Positions 41,361-50,609 of a DNA stretch of 51,250 nucleotides are shown here, piece after piece. The notes beneath the pieces are model-generated. The model worked only from the letters and a program-made list of their open reading frames with translations, did not search any database and was not told where the DNA came from. The first letter of the stretch is position 1. Every line of letters begins with the position of its first letter. This DNA comes from Oscillospiraceae bacterium. GTDB taxonomy: Bacteria; Bacillota; Clostridia; Oscillospirales; CAG-382. The DNA is taken from NCBI GenBank assembly GCA_015063785.1, contig SVTM01000019.1, forward strand, positions 1 to 51,250, written 5' to 3'. Both the position numbers and the translations under genes were made by a program.

Positions 41361-43262
41361 ATGAAGAAAAGACGCCTTTTGATCTTGGCAGTAGACAGTT
41401 GCTGTTACCTTGCGGTGTGCGGAGTATTGTTGCTTGTGCTTTTTGGAGAAGATTTTGCGCAAAAGACAAATTGGATTATAAAGCTGGGGCATGTCGTTAT
41501 AGGATATCTTTTTCTTATTGGCTCAAGACTTGCGTTTAAGGCATACAACAGAGTATGGAGATATGCAGGATTTAATGATTATTTCAGATTGCTGTTTTCT
41601 GACCTTGTGGCAGGTGCTGCATACAGCTTATTAAATCTAGTTTTCCGTTCGCTTAACGCGAAATACGAGATGTTTGCATGGAATCCTTTCCTTGGTTTTA
41701 TCCAGTGTTTCTCTATATATGGTGCAACCTGTCTTTGCTGTCTTGCTGCAAGATTTTTGTATCAGCACTATCGAGAAAAGGGTAAGGATGAAGTGGATAC
41801 TAACAAAATATCTATTGCCATTGTCGGCGCAGGCAGCGTTGGCGTGCTTCTTGCTAAGGATCTTATTTCAAATAAGTATTCAAAATACAGACCTTCCTAT
41901 TTTATTGACGTTGATACATCAAAAATTGGCAAAACCATTCTCGACATTCCTGTTATCAAAGAAGATGAATACGTGGTTGAAAAGATCAAATCTCTTCCTA
42001 TCCAAGAAATAGTTATCGCACTTCCTCGTCTTTCTTCTGCCGAAAAGGCAAAAAAATATCAGTTTTATCAGCAGACCGGTCTAAATGTTAAGACCTATGA
42101 CTATCCTCTCGATGCTGAATCCGGCGAAAAGAGAACCCTGCGCGACGTGCGCATCGAAGATCTTCTTTTCAGAGATTCTATAGATTTTTCCGAAAGCAAG
42201 GCAAAAAACTACTATTGTGGCAAAACCGTACTTATCACGGGTGGCGGCGGATCGATCGGCAGCGAGCTTTGCCGTCAGATAGCAAAAATATCTCCCAAAA
42301 AACTCATAATCCTTGATATTTATGAAAACAATGCCTATGATATCCAACAGGCACTTACAAGAACGTATGGAAAAAGACTTGAACTTTCTGTCGAGATTGC
42401 TTCTGTCAGAGATGTCAAAAAGCTCGATGAAATCTTCGAAAAGTATAAGCCTCAGATTGTTCTCCACGCCGCTGCTCACAAGCACGTTCCTTTGATGGAA
42501 AATTGTCCCAGCGAGGCTATAAAGAACAATGTTTTCGGCACTTTGAATGTTGCAAACCTTGCCGAAAAGCACGGAGTTGAAAGGTTTATTCTCATATCTA
42601 CCGATAAGGCGGTAAATCCCACCAACATCATGGGTGCCACAAAGAGAATGTGCGAAATGATTATCCAGTCGAAAAAAGACAGCGCAACAGATTTTGTTGC
42701 CGTTCGTTTCGGAAACGTTCTCGGTTCCAACGGTTCTGTCATTCCGCTTTTCAGAAAACAGATAGAGCAGGGCGGACCCGTTACCATCACCGACAAGCGT
42801 ATTATCAGATATTTTATGACTATTCCCGAGGCCGCACACCTCGTTCTCGAAGCAGGGTCTATGGCAGCTAAATCCGAAATTTACGTGCTTGACATGGGCA
42901 AGCCCGTCAAGATCCTTGACCTTGCCGAAAATATGATAAAGCTTTCGGGCCTTACCCCGTACGTTGATATCGATATCGACGTGATCGGCCTTCGTCCCGG
43001 CGAAAAGCTTTACGAAGAGCTTCTTATCAAGACTGAAGAACTAGACAAAACCGACAATTCGCTCATCTTCATCGAGCGCGATATATGCCCCACAAGAGCA
43101 GAGCTTAATGAAAAGCTTGCTGTTCTCTCGTCGGCTCTTGAAAGTTGCGACAACGACAAAATGCGGGATGCCCTGATGCAGGTGGTTCCCACCTTCCACA
43201 GCGCCGAAGAGGTCAATCGCAACGCCGAAATTTCAAACGAAATGCAAATGGCGCATGCATAA
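41361..43262 (+). CDS. Membrane nucleotide-sugar 4,6-dehydratase (PglF/FlaA1/CapD type)
   Basis: This 633-residue protein has about four N-terminal membrane helices (1-135), a first Rossmann-like domain (IVGAGSVGVLLAKDL), and a catalytic short-chain-dehydrogenase domain (VLITGGGGSIGSELCRQ). The active site reads LISTDKAVNPTNIMGATKRM, with Met replacing the usual Tyr as in PglF-type UDP-GlcNAc 4,6-dehydratases. It likely makes a UDP-4-keto-6-deoxy sugar for glycans or surface polysaccharide. It is alone here, without the aminotransferase and acetyltransferase of a full pathway. AGGAG before the ATG; a terminator follows. Confidence 0.92.
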   Translation: MKKRRLLILAVDSCCYLAVCGVLLLVLFGEDFAQKTNWIIKLGHVVIGYLFLIGSRLAFKAYNRVWRYAGFNDYFRLLFSDLVAGAAYSLLNLVFRSLNAKYEMFAWNPFLGFIQCFSIYGATCLCCLAARFLYQHYREKGKDEVDTNKISIAIVGAGSVGVLLAKDLISNKYSKYRPSYFIDVDTSKIGKTILDIPVIKEDEYVVEKIKSLPIQEIVIALPRLSSAEKAKKYQFYQQTGLNVKTYDYPLDAESGEKRTLRDVRIEDLLFRDSIDFSESKAKNYYCGKTVLITGGGGSIGSELCRQIAKISPKKLIILDIYENNAYDIQQALTRTYGKRLELSVEIASVRDVKKLDEIFEKYKPQIVLHAAAHKHVPLMENCPSEAIKNNVFGTLNVANLAEKHGVERFILISTDKAVNPTNIMGATKRMCEMIIQSKKDSATDFVAVRFGNVLGSNGSVIPLFRKQIEQGGPVTITDKRIIRYFMTIPEAAHLVLEAGSMAAKSEIYVLDMGKPVKILDLAENMIKLSGLTPYVDIDIDVIGLRPGEKLYEELLIKTEELDKTDNSLIFIERDICPTRAELNEKLAVLSSALESCDNDKMRDALMQVVPTFHSAEEVNRNAEISNEMQMAHA

Positions 43263-43285
43263 TAGTTTAATATATGTTTTTTTGC

Positions 43286-43320
43286 GAAAAGACAACCTTC
43301 TGTGTTGTCTTTTCTGTTTT
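43286..43320 (+). terminator. Terminator of nucleotide-sugar dehydratase gene
   Basis: An 11-bp stem (GAAAAGACAAC / GTTGTCTTTTC) with a 7-base loop, followed by TG and TTTTTTT. Confidence 0.9.
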
Positions 43321-43333
43321 TTTGTGATATAAT
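43305..43333 (+). promoter_or_regulatory. Promoter of RDD gene embedded in the preceding terminator
   Basis: TTGTCT (43305-43310) lies in the descending stem of the terminator, then 17 bases, then TATAAT (43328-43333). The leader to the ATG is about 80 bases. Confidence 0.62.
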
Positions 43334-43420
43334 GAGTTTGACAATGAGCGATTGTCTCAGCAATATAAATTTTTGCAGAATTTCTGATATGCCATTTGTA
43401 GGCAAGATAAGGAGAAAGCT

Positions 43421-43783
43421 ATGGCAAATAGAATAGTGGCTTTTTTGATCGACCATATGATCATTTGCTTTGCTTTGGCATTTTTGGGATTTGCTCAAAT
43501 GTTAATTAAGACGGATTTGTTATGGCTTTGGAGAATGTACTACATAATATTTTTGGCATTTTTGTTTGCTTACTTTTTCAAAGATGTTGTCAACGGTCAA
43601 AGCGTAGGCAAAAGAATAATGAAAATCAAAGTTGTGGATATGGATGGAAATAAACCGTCAATTTTCAATCTCATAATCAGAAACATAACTATATTTATTT
43701 GGCCTGTAGAGGCGATTTTGGTATTGCTTAATAAACAAAGATTGGGCGATATATTGGCAAAAACTAAAGTGGTTGACAAATGA
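43421..43783 (+). CDS. RDD family membrane protein
   Basis: This 120-residue protein has three hydrophobic segments and the RDD pattern: Arg-4 and Asp-11 in RIVAFLIDHMI, the GQSVGKRIMKIKVVD loop, and RLGDILAKTKVVD at the end. RDD proteins are poorly characterised; some relate to ion or solute transport. AAGGAGA lies seven bases before the ATG. It is a single gene; about 260 bases of AT-rich sequence with no gene follow. Confidence 0.88.
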   Translation: MANRIVAFLIDHMIICFALAFLGFAQMLIKTDLLWLWRMYYIIFLAFLFAYFFKDVVNGQSVGKRIMKIKVVDMDGNKPSIFNLIIRNITIFIWPVEAILVLLNKQRLGDILAKTKVVDK

Positions 43784-44044
43784 TGTTGTTTTTGGACACT
43801 GGGACTTGAACTGTGTTATCAAAAGAGTTTTATGCTTCTGCATGTAAAAAAATATATAAGTATAACCGCATGGCTTAAAAAAAGTTGGTTCCATCATAGG
43901 ATTACAGAAGATGGTGTAGTGCATCAATTTTGTCTCTTATGTCTGTACGCGCAGAAGATTGTTGACAAACGGTGCAAAATTGCGTGGACAAATCCACAGT
44001 TTTAACGAAAACGAATATGAATTTTATGATATTCGGAGGTTTAA

Positions 44045-44776
44045 ATGGCTGTAAAAGCAATAATTTTTGACAAAGACGGAACTTTGATTGATTTCGATTC
44101 CTTTTGGATATCCGTTTCGATCGAAGTGATAAACGATATAATAGACAGATTTCAAATGACTGATATTCCCTCCGCCGATTTTCTTGAAGCAATAGGAGTG
44201 AAAGACGGAGTTACTGATATTGACGGCATCCTTTGCAAGGGTACCTACGAGGAAACAGCCGAATCATTTTTGAAAGTGGCAAAAAAATACGGTTACCACG
44301 TTGAACTCTCGGAGATATCTCCGTTTGTTACCCAAAGCTACAACAAAAATTCTCGCCACGGGACTGTCCGCGGTACTTGCGACAATCTGCGAGGAGTTCT
44401 TAAATCGCTGAAAGAGCAGGGGATTAAGCTTTTTGTCGTCACGACAGACAATCCCGAAATAACAAGCCTTTGCCTTGAAAAGCTCGGTGTTTCGGATCTT
44501 TTCGAAAAGGTGTTTACCGACGACGATATAACTCCTCCAAAGCCCGATCCATCCTGCGCTTTTAAGATTTCAGAAGAATATTCGATCGATCTTTCAGATA
44601 TCATCATGGTGGGCGATACCATGACCGATGTGCGTTTTGCAAAGAATGCCGGCATACGCGTTATCTCTGTCGGTGCCAACGAAGAAAACAGAAAAAGGCT
44701 TGTCCCTTATGCTGATATCGTCCTACGCGACGTTTCGTGCATCCCCGAACAAATTGGGGAGGGCATTTTGTGTTAA
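44045..44776 (+). CDS. HAD-superfamily phosphatase
   Basis: This 243-residue hydrolase has motif I DKDGTL (Asp9 nucleophile, Asp11), motif II VVTTDN, Lys in motif III (PPKPDPSC) and motif IV GDTMTD. The alpha-helical cap inserted after motif I is typical of phosphoglycolate-phosphatase-like enzymes. It removes phosphate from small metabolites; the substrate is not predictable. GGAGG lies four bases before the start. Its end overlaps the EamA gene by seven bases. Confidence 0.93.
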   Translation: MAVKAIIFDKDGTLIDFDSFWISVSIEVINDIIDRFQMTDIPSADFLEAIGVKDGVTDIDGILCKGTYEETAESFLKVAKKYGYHVELSEISPFVTQSYNKNSRHGTVRGTCDNLRGVLKSLKEQGIKLFVVTTDNPEITSLCLEKLGVSDLFEKVFTDDDITPPKPDPSCAFKISEEYSIDLSDIIMVGDTMTDVRFAKNAGIRVISVGANEENRKRLVPYADIVLRDVSCIPEQIGEGILC

Positions 44777-45714
44777 CCGGAATACTTGCAGGCATCACCT
44801 GGGCTTTAGAAACCGTCATTCTGGGCTTTGCGCTGTCATTAAGCCCCTTTATATCAAACGAAGTTGCAGTTGCACTTGCGCCCTTTGTAAGTACTTTTTT
44901 ACATGATGCGGCGTCTGCAGTTATTATGTGGCTGACCTGTGCCGTAAGGGGTAAGGGTAAAGAGTTGTTTTCGGCCTTTCGCTCAAAAGAGATGAAATGG
45001 TTGGTTCTTGCATCAGCCATCGGTGGTCCTTGCGGTATGACAGGTTATGTTCTTGCCGTAAATTACATGGGTGCATCTGTCGGCGCCATTGCAAGTGCCA
45101 TATATCCTGCCATAGGTAGCGTCCTTGCCTTTCTTTTTCTTAAAGAAAAGGTCAGATGGTATCAGTGGATTTTTCTGTGTTTAACGATTGCGGGCGTTTT
45201 TGGCATCAGCTTTTCGCCAGATATTGATATTTCAAACTTCTGGCTTGGATTGCTCGGTGCGTTTATGTGTGCATTCGGCTGGGGAATAGAGGGAGTTATC
45301 CTTTCAAAATGTATGAAAGATAACAGCATAAAGAGCGAATATGCCCTCACTGTGCGCCAAAGCGTTTCTGCCCTCATCTACGGCATCATTATTTTACCCG
45401 TTCTCGGCGGTTGGAATTTTGCCGCAAAGCTTTTTGTCGGCAAAAACTCAAAAGCATTGCTTTTTGTTTTTCTTGCCGCTTTTTTCGCAACTGTTTCGTA
45501 TCTTCTTTATTACAAAACGATTGCAAATCTCGGTGTTGCAAAGGCAATGGGACTAAATATAACGTATACCGCTTGGGCACTCGTTTTCTCTGTGGCGATT
45601 TTTAGCGATTTTTCGCTTCTCAATCCCATAACAGTCGGATGCGGAATTGGCGTTGTTGTTTGTGGATTTCTTTCTGCCACAGATCTTAAAGAATTATTTG
45701 ATAAGAAAAAATAA
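44770..45714 (+). CDS. EamA/DMT-type transporter
   Basis: This 314-residue protein has ten hydrophobic segments in two EamA repeats (first ending LAFLFLKEKVRWYQWIFLCL; second ending NPITVGCGIGVVVCGFLSA). These proteins move metabolites, often amino acids or sugars, across the membrane. The start is taken at GTG 44770 because GGGGAGG lies seven bases upstream and the helix begins at once; the frame could also begin at 44737. It overlaps the HAD phosphatase gene and precedes the pyrophosphatase gene by 27 bases. Confidence 0.87.
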   Translation: MLTGILAGITWALETVILGFALSLSPFISNEVAVALAPFVSTFLHDAASAVIMWLTCAVRGKGKELFSAFRSKEMKWLVLASAIGGPCGMTGYVLAVNYMGASVGAIASAIYPAIGSVLAFLFLKEKVRWYQWIFLCLTIAGVFGISFSPDIDISNFWLGLLGAFMCAFGWGIEGVILSKCMKDNSIKSEYALTVRQSVSALIYGIIILPVLGGWNFAAKLFVGKNSKALLFVFLAAFFATVSYLLYYKTIANLGVAKAMGLNITYTAWALVFSVAIFSDFSLLNPITVGCGIGVVVCGFLSATDLKELFDKKK

Positions 45715-45741
45715 CATGTAAATAAAAAGGAGTTCTTGTAC

Positions 45742-46275
45742 ATGTCTAATATCTGGCACGATATTTCACCCAAAAGAATTAACTCACAGGATTTTATCTG
45801 TGTTATTGAGATAACAAAAGGAAGCAAGAAAAAGTATGAGCTCGATAAAGAAACCGGGTATCTTATGCTTGACAGAATTCTTTATACTTCCACCCATTAT
45901 CCTGCAAACTACGGCTTTATTCCCCGTACCTACGGTGACGACAACGACCCACTCGACGTTCTCGTGATCTGTTCTGAACAGATCGAACCAATGACCCTTG
46001 TCAGAGCCTATCCAATCGGCGTTATCACCATGATCGACAATGGAAGAAACGACGAAAAGATCATCGCCATTCCGTTCAACGATCCCACCTACAATATGTA
46101 TAAGGATATCAGCGAGCTTCCGGCCCACGTTTTTGAAGAAATGAAGCATTTCTTCACGGTATATAAAAATCTCGAACGCAAGGATACCGCGGTTGATGAA
46201 GTCAGTGGCAGAGAAGCGGCTGTCAAAATAATCGACAGCGCCCTTGATAACTACGTAGAAAAATTTTGCAAATAA
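45742..46275 (+). CDS. ppa: Inorganic pyrophosphatase (family I)
   Basis: This 177-residue soluble enzyme hydrolyses pyrophosphate and drives biosynthetic reactions forward. The family I active site is fully present: KKYELDKETGYLMLDR, then PANYGFIPRTYGDDNDPLDVLV with the metal-binding aspartates, and later KDISELPAHVFEEMKHFF. ATG 45742 is preferred (AAAGGAG nine bases upstream) over TTG 45736. Length is standard. It is probably co-transcribed with the EamA and isomerase genes on either side (gaps 27 and 22 bases). Confidence 0.96.
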   Translation: MSNIWHDISPKRINSQDFICVIEITKGSKKKYELDKETGYLMLDRILYTSTHYPANYGFIPRTYGDDNDPLDVLVICSEQIEPMTLVRAYPIGVITMIDNGRNDEKIIAIPFNDPTYNMYKDISELPAHVFEEMKHFFTVYKNLERKDTAVDEVSGREAAVKIIDSALDNYVEKFCK

Positions 46276-46297
46276 AGTTTTTGGCAAAGGAGATATA

Positions 46298-47161
46298 ATG
46301 AAAACTTCAACAGAAATCGATTCTGCTGCAAAGCTTGTCGGAGAGGAAAAAGCAATCGAACTTATAGCCAAAGCAGGCTTTGACGGCTGGGATTTTTCCA
46401 TGTTTACTATGTGCCGCTACGATTGGGCAAACGGCACTGTATGCACAACAAACCATCCGCTTTCGGGAAAAGACTATCTTTCGTTTGCAAGAAAACTCAA
46501 ACAGATCGGCCTTGACAATGGGATAGTCTGCAATCAGTCGCACGCACCTTTTCCTACATCAAACGCCGACATACGCTCGTATCTTAAAAGAGCGATCGAA
46601 TGTACCGCAGAAGCCGGTGGCGAGATATGTATCATCCACCCCGACAACAATAAGAGCCCCGAAGAAAACGCGCAGATGTACAACGATCTTTTGCCCTTCG
46701 CCAAGACCTGCGGCGTAAAGATCGCCACAGAAAACATGTGGAACTGGGACGGCGAAAAGGATGAATCCTCCTTTGCCGCCTGCGCATCATCAAAGAGCTT
46801 TTGTGATCATGTTGATATTGTTAACGATCCTTTTCTCGTGGCGTGCCTAGATATCGGTCATGCCGAAATGCGAGGATCGGGGGATGGTGTTGTAAACATG
46901 ATCCGCGCTCTCGGAAACCGCCTGGAAGCTCTTCATATCCATGACAACGACAGATGGCACGACAGCCATCAAATACCTTTTTCGATGGATATTGATTTTT
47001 CAGCAGCGGTCAATGCTCTTCGTGATATCGGATACACTGGCTGGTTCACGCTTGAGGCCAGCACATTCCTCTCTGCATATACATCCGAAAATGCTTTTGA
47101 AGGTGTTAAAAGGCTGGCTGAATCAGCTCGCCGCCTTGCTGATATGTTTGAGAAAAAATAA
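46298..47161 (+). CDS. Sugar phosphate isomerase/epimerase (AP_endonuc_2 TIM barrel)
   Basis: This 287-residue barrel shows the metal-binding pattern of the xylose-isomerase-like superfamily: Glu in IATENMW, His in LDIGHAEM, LHIHDNDRWHD and the final Glu in WFTLEAS. Such enzymes isomerise or epimerise free or phosphorylated sugars, and some act as lyases on keto-sugars. The exact substrate is unknown. AAAGGAG before the ATG and tight spacing show it is part of the pyrophosphatase-CotH run. Whether it supports the carbohydrate island is open. Confidence 0.9.
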   Translation: MKTSTEIDSAAKLVGEEKAIELIAKAGFDGWDFSMFTMCRYDWANGTVCTTNHPLSGKDYLSFARKLKQIGLDNGIVCNQSHAPFPTSNADIRSYLKRAIECTAEAGGEICIIHPDNNKSPEENAQMYNDLLPFAKTCGVKIATENMWNWDGEKDESSFAACASSKSFCDHVDIVNDPFLVACLDIGHAEMRGSGDGVVNMIRALGNRLEALHIHDNDRWHDSHQIPFSMDIDFSAAVNALRDIGYTGWFTLEASTFLSAYTSENAFEGVKRLAESARRLADMFEKK

Positions 47162-47181
47162 TTATTTAGGAGATATTCCCC

Positions 47182-48657
47182 GTGAATAACGATTATAATT
47201 CAGATTATACCAACCGCATGCCGAGGGAAAAACTTATCGCGATGATCGCAATCCCTTTGGTGTCGGTTATAGTCCTTGCCCTGATTTTTTATAATTTTAT
47301 CCATATATATCGCGAGTACGATATTGTTCCCGGATGTACCACTTCCGGTGGTCATTACAAACAGTGCCGCATTTGCGGTGACATAGTTCAGTTGTCAGAG
47401 CAGGATCCCACAGGTCACAAGCCCGCCACAAAGGTGGTGAAAGAGCCTACGGCTGCAACCAATGGAGAAAAAGAAACCCGTTGTACCGTTTGTCAGCAGC
47501 TTATAAGCCTCGAAAAAACTCCTGCCAAGCTTTCTCCCATTCCATCGTTAAGGCTTATCGGCAGAGGCGCAGGTATGACCGACAAGAATTCGATCTCTGC
47601 CACCTTCACTTACACCGATGGTGCCGAGGATGAACTTGTAGAAGCTGCAAAAACAGGCGGCGATCTAAAGGTTCGGCTTATGAACAGCGGCGAAAGGGTG
47701 GATGCAAAGCACAGTTACGTGCTCACCGATTTTCACATTTCCGAGGGAGATGAGCTTTTGTTCGGTGATTTCGGTGACAGCAAGGAGATCGACCTTTATG
47801 CCAACAACGACGACCCGACCTTTGCAAGACGTATTATAACCTACCGTCAGTGGAAAGACCTCGTTTCGGAACTATATCCTGAATACGGAAAGTATATCAA
47901 GGTGTCGGAAGATACCGAATACGCAGGCTACAACATGCTTCTTTATATTAAGAGTACAAAGCCCGATTATAGCTTTGCAGGTATTTATACCTTGTCTATT
48001 CCTTATTCCATCCTTGCTGAAAAAAATCAGTCTGCCGATACAAAATACGTTGTCAGACAGAAGATGACAAAGAACGACGAAACAGAAGAGTTTTCTTCTC
48101 GTTTCGAATTCCTTTTCGGAAATGAAGCGGAAACGGATGTGGCTCTTTCTTCTCTTTCTTCCTTCCTTGATGTTGAAAACGGATATCTTGCTTCGGACGA
48201 AAAGAACGCTATTCTCACCGATTATTTTGTTTTCTCTCTCATGACTGGCAATATCGACGCTTTTGCCGATCTCTACTGGGTAACTTCCGATGGAAATATG
48301 TGGTACCCCGTTCCTGCCAACACTGAACACAGCTACGGTTGTTCGTGGTATACAACACAGCTTTCCGAAACCTCGAGCTTTATGTCCGATTTCGGCGATT
48401 TTTGGGACGCTTTCTTCGAAAAGAATTATTCAGATATCAAATCCCGCTATCGCGAGCTCAAAGAAACAAGACTTTCTCCCTCCAACATCGAAACAGAATT
48501 CCACAGAGCCATAACCAAGCTTGATATCGAGGTATACAAGGAGGATGCGGCAACCTACGGCGCCCCGTATAACAATCCTCTTGAGGAAGCTCAAAAGCTT
48601 TATTCGTGGTACCGCGAAAGGATTACTGTTCTTGACGCCTATTTTTCAAATAAATAA
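47182..48657 (+). CDS. CotH-like membrane-anchored protein with N-terminal Cys/His module
   Basis: This 491-residue protein has one N-terminal membrane helix (about 18-40) and then two C-x-x-C ribbons with GHK, as in the Cys/His modules of clostridial surface proteins (QCRICGD, GHKPATK, RCTVCQQ). The C-terminal half resembles CotH: YWVTSDGNMWYPVPANTEHSYG at the place of the ATP-binding Asp loop, then FFEKNYSDIKSRYRELKETRLSP. CotH is an atypical spore-coat protein kinase. Catalytic residues look degenerate here. The start codon is GTG, with GGAG nine bases upstream. It is a paralogue of the next gene. Confidence 0.75.
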   Translation: MNNDYNSDYTNRMPREKLIAMIAIPLVSVIVLALIFYNFIHIYREYDIVPGCTTSGGHYKQCRICGDIVQLSEQDPTGHKPATKVVKEPTAATNGEKETRCTVCQQLISLEKTPAKLSPIPSLRLIGRGAGMTDKNSISATFTYTDGAEDELVEAAKTGGDLKVRLMNSGERVDAKHSYVLTDFHISEGDELLFGDFGDSKEIDLYANNDDPTFARRIITYRQWKDLVSELYPEYGKYIKVSEDTEYAGYNMLLYIKSTKPDYSFAGIYTLSIPYSILAEKNQSADTKYVVRQKMTKNDETEEFSSRFEFLFGNEAETDVALSSLSSFLDVENGYLASDEKNAILTDYFVFSLMTGNIDAFADLYWVTSDGNMWYPVPANTEHSYGCSWYTTQLSETSSFMSDFGDFWDAFFEKNYSDIKSRYRELKETRLSPSNIETEFHRAITKLDIEVYKEDAATYGAPYNNPLEEAQKLYSWYRERITVLDAYFSNK

Positions 48658-48671
48658 AACGGGAAGTTAAA

Positions 48672-50123
48672 ATGAAAAGACTGTTATTGTGCTTATTTCT
48701 TGGTTTTACTCTCCTTTTTTCCGCTTGTGCACACAAGCATTCTTTCGGTGATATAAAGACTACTGAACCAAACTGCTCTCTCAACGGATATAAATACAGA
48801 ATATGCAGTTCGTGCAAAGAGGTTGAATATATCGAAAGCATTTCAGCGCTCGGACATAAAGTTGATGAGTATTTCAATGACATCAGATTTCAGACAAGCT
48901 ACGCTTATTGCACAGAATGCGGCCTGAGGCTTTCTGACGGCGAATATGAGCCGCCGGCGGAGATTGATCGTCTGTATATCTACGGCGTTCCCGAGGGCTC
49001 TATGATCCCTGTGGACGTCACCTATTTTGACGGAGAAACGGAATATAAGATATACGGCAGCATCTCAAAGGATGGCAACGAGTCGAATGCCTATGCAAAG
49101 AAGGATTACGACATCTATCTTTTTGCTGACTCCGGCAGAACCGAACCTTTTCTCATGAATCCAGATGCCGCGCTTTCGACGTATGATAAATTTGCTCTCA
49201 AATCCGAATATGCCGATAAAAGCGCATCCCGCAATCTCACAGCTTCCGCGCTTTGGTCTGCGGTCATCGCAACGAGGGACGAAATAGACAAAAACCTTGC
49301 CATTCTTCCGGGATACGGTGCAGACGCTGGATTTCCCGTGCTGTTTTATACAAACAATAACTACAAGGGTATATATAATCTTTGCAAGCCCAACGATGAA
49401 ACTCTCTTTGGTATCGATGATCCCGAAACACAGGCGATAATATATACTTTCCCGTTTTTCGGCACTTTTGATTTCCGCTATCAGAAGAGTTCCGACAGAT
49501 ATGTTCCTTGTCAGATCATTTTTCCTGAAAATGAAGATGCGGCCGAAATTGCAAAACAGCGGTTTCTCGATTTTTGCAATTTTGTGTTGACATCTGATGA
49601 TTCCACATTCAAGGCGCAGATAGGCGATATGCTTGACGTAGATGCGGCAATAGATTATCTTATTTGTATCTACGCCTTTGGTGCCGATTCAAATATTGAT
49701 CTGTTTTGCAATTGGGTGACCTATGACGGCAAAAAATGGATCCCTTCCATGTATAATCTCACCCATACATTCGGGATAAATGAGTCGGGCGAATATTTGC
49801 CTGCCAAGGATGTCGTAAGCCCTGCTGTTTCCGAAGGAAAACTCTTGTCGGGAACAGACAACGCTTTGTGGGAAAAACTGTGCAGAAACTTTTCGGATGA
49901 CATATATGAAAGATACAGAGATCTTCGTAAGTCTGTTTTGAATGCAGAAAATATAAAAGCCGTTTTTGAAGGCAATGCGTCAAAGATTTCAGACGAGATA
50001 TATTTGTCAGAATTTGATGAATATCCCGAAAAACATTATTTTTCGGGAAAATACGATGCACAGAGTGTTTACGAATGGTCGCAGGAAAGGTTTGCAATTC
50101 TTGATGCGGTGCTTTTGAAATAA
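48672..50123 (+). CDS. CotH-like lipoprotein with N-terminal Cys/His module
   Basis: This 483-residue lipoprotein has a signal peptide ending in lipobox FSAC (Cys19). A module of three cysteine pairs follows, alternating with His (HKHSF, CSSCKEVEYIE, GHKVDEYF, CTECGLRLSDG). The CotH-like core includes ALWSAVIATRDEIDKNL, FPVLFYTNNNYKGIYNLCKPND, DSNIDLFCNWVTYDGKKWIPSMYNLTHTFGI and FSDDIYERYRDLRKSVLNAEN. It shares architecture and C-terminal motifs with the preceding gene, 14 bases away, which suggests tandem duplication. Surface location is expected. Kinase activity is uncertain because the metal-binding residues are only partly recognisable. Confidence 0.78.
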   Translation: MKRLLLCLFLGFTLLFSACAHKHSFGDIKTTEPNCSLNGYKYRICSSCKEVEYIESISALGHKVDEYFNDIRFQTSYAYCTECGLRLSDGEYEPPAEIDRLYIYGVPEGSMIPVDVTYFDGETEYKIYGSISKDGNESNAYAKKDYDIYLFADSGRTEPFLMNPDAALSTYDKFALKSEYADKSASRNLTASALWSAVIATRDEIDKNLAILPGYGADAGFPVLFYTNNNYKGIYNLCKPNDETLFGIDDPETQAIIYTFPFFGTFDFRYQKSSDRYVPCQIIFPENEDAAEIAKQRFLDFCNFVLTSDDSTFKAQIGDMLDVDAAIDYLICIYAFGADSNIDLFCNWVTYDGKKWIPSMYNLTHTFGINESGEYLPAKDVVSPAVSEGKLLSGTDNALWEKLCRNFSDDIYERYRDLRKSVLNAENIKAVFEGNASKISDEIYLSEFDEYPEKHYFSGKYDAQSVYEWSQERFAILDAVLLK

Positions 50124-50201
50124 CTTTTCTGTATAATAAAAATCATTTCTGCAATAATAGTTTCAGGACATATCATTCCCAAAAAAGAAAGGAAGAATAA
50201 A

Positions 50202-50534
50202 ATGCCTGAAATTACTTGCAGTGCACAAAAATGTGCATATAACACAAAAGGATATTGCGAAAGAGAAAACATCAGAATCGACGTGGACGACTGCAGCGAT
50301 TATAACGGATGTACCTGTTGCGATAGCTTTGTCGATCGCGAAAGATGCTCCGACAAAAGCGGATGCTCTTGCACCAACTGTGCCGGAGATCAGGCGGAGG
50401 TAGAATGCTTTGCTACCGATTGCATTTATAACGAGAATATGGAATGCAGCGCCGATTATATCAGCGTCGAAGGCTCTGGCGCAGGCTGTACCACCGATAC
50501 TTTTTGCGATACCTTCAGAACAAAACACGGTTAA
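50202..50534 (+). CDS. DUF1540 protein with two cysteine-rich repeats
   Basis: This 110-residue protein has two copies of the DUF1540 pattern: ITCSAQKCAYNTKGYCERENIRID with CTCCDSF, and VECFATDCIYNENMECSADYISVEG with TDTFCDTF. A cysteine-rich bridge (CSDKSGCSCTNCAG) joins them. Cysteine spacing suggests metal binding. DUF1540 proteins are small and widespread in Firmicutes; the function is unknown. AAAGGAAGAA precedes the ATG. The IS-derived hairpin 22 bases after the stop may terminate it. Confidence 0.92.
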   Translation: MPEITCSAQKCAYNTKGYCERENIRIDVDDCSDYNGCTCCDSFVDRERCSDKSGCSCTNCAGDQAEVECFATDCIYNENMECSADYISVEGSGAGCTTDTFCDTFRTKHG

Positions 50535-50555
50535 ATAAAACTAAAAACAAATATG

Positions 50556-50608
50556 AACCGACCCCCAAAAGTTAGACCAAAAATCTAACGATTGGGAGGT
50601 CGGTTTTT
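50556..50608 (+). terminator. Hairpin from the IS end, likely acting as terminator
   Basis: AACCGACC (50556-50563) pairs with GGTCGGTT (50598-50605), with inner pairing of AGTTAGA and TCTAAC, followed by TTT. Positioned after the DUF1540 gene it could end that transcript. Confidence 0.6.
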
Positions 50609-50609
50609 C

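Noticed and set aside
43798..43850. Possible decayed tRNA (GGGACTTGAACTGTG resembles a T-arm complement)
   Set aside because: No acceptor stem, anticodon arm or CCA can be drawn; the gap 43784-44044 otherwise shows only AT-rich sequence.
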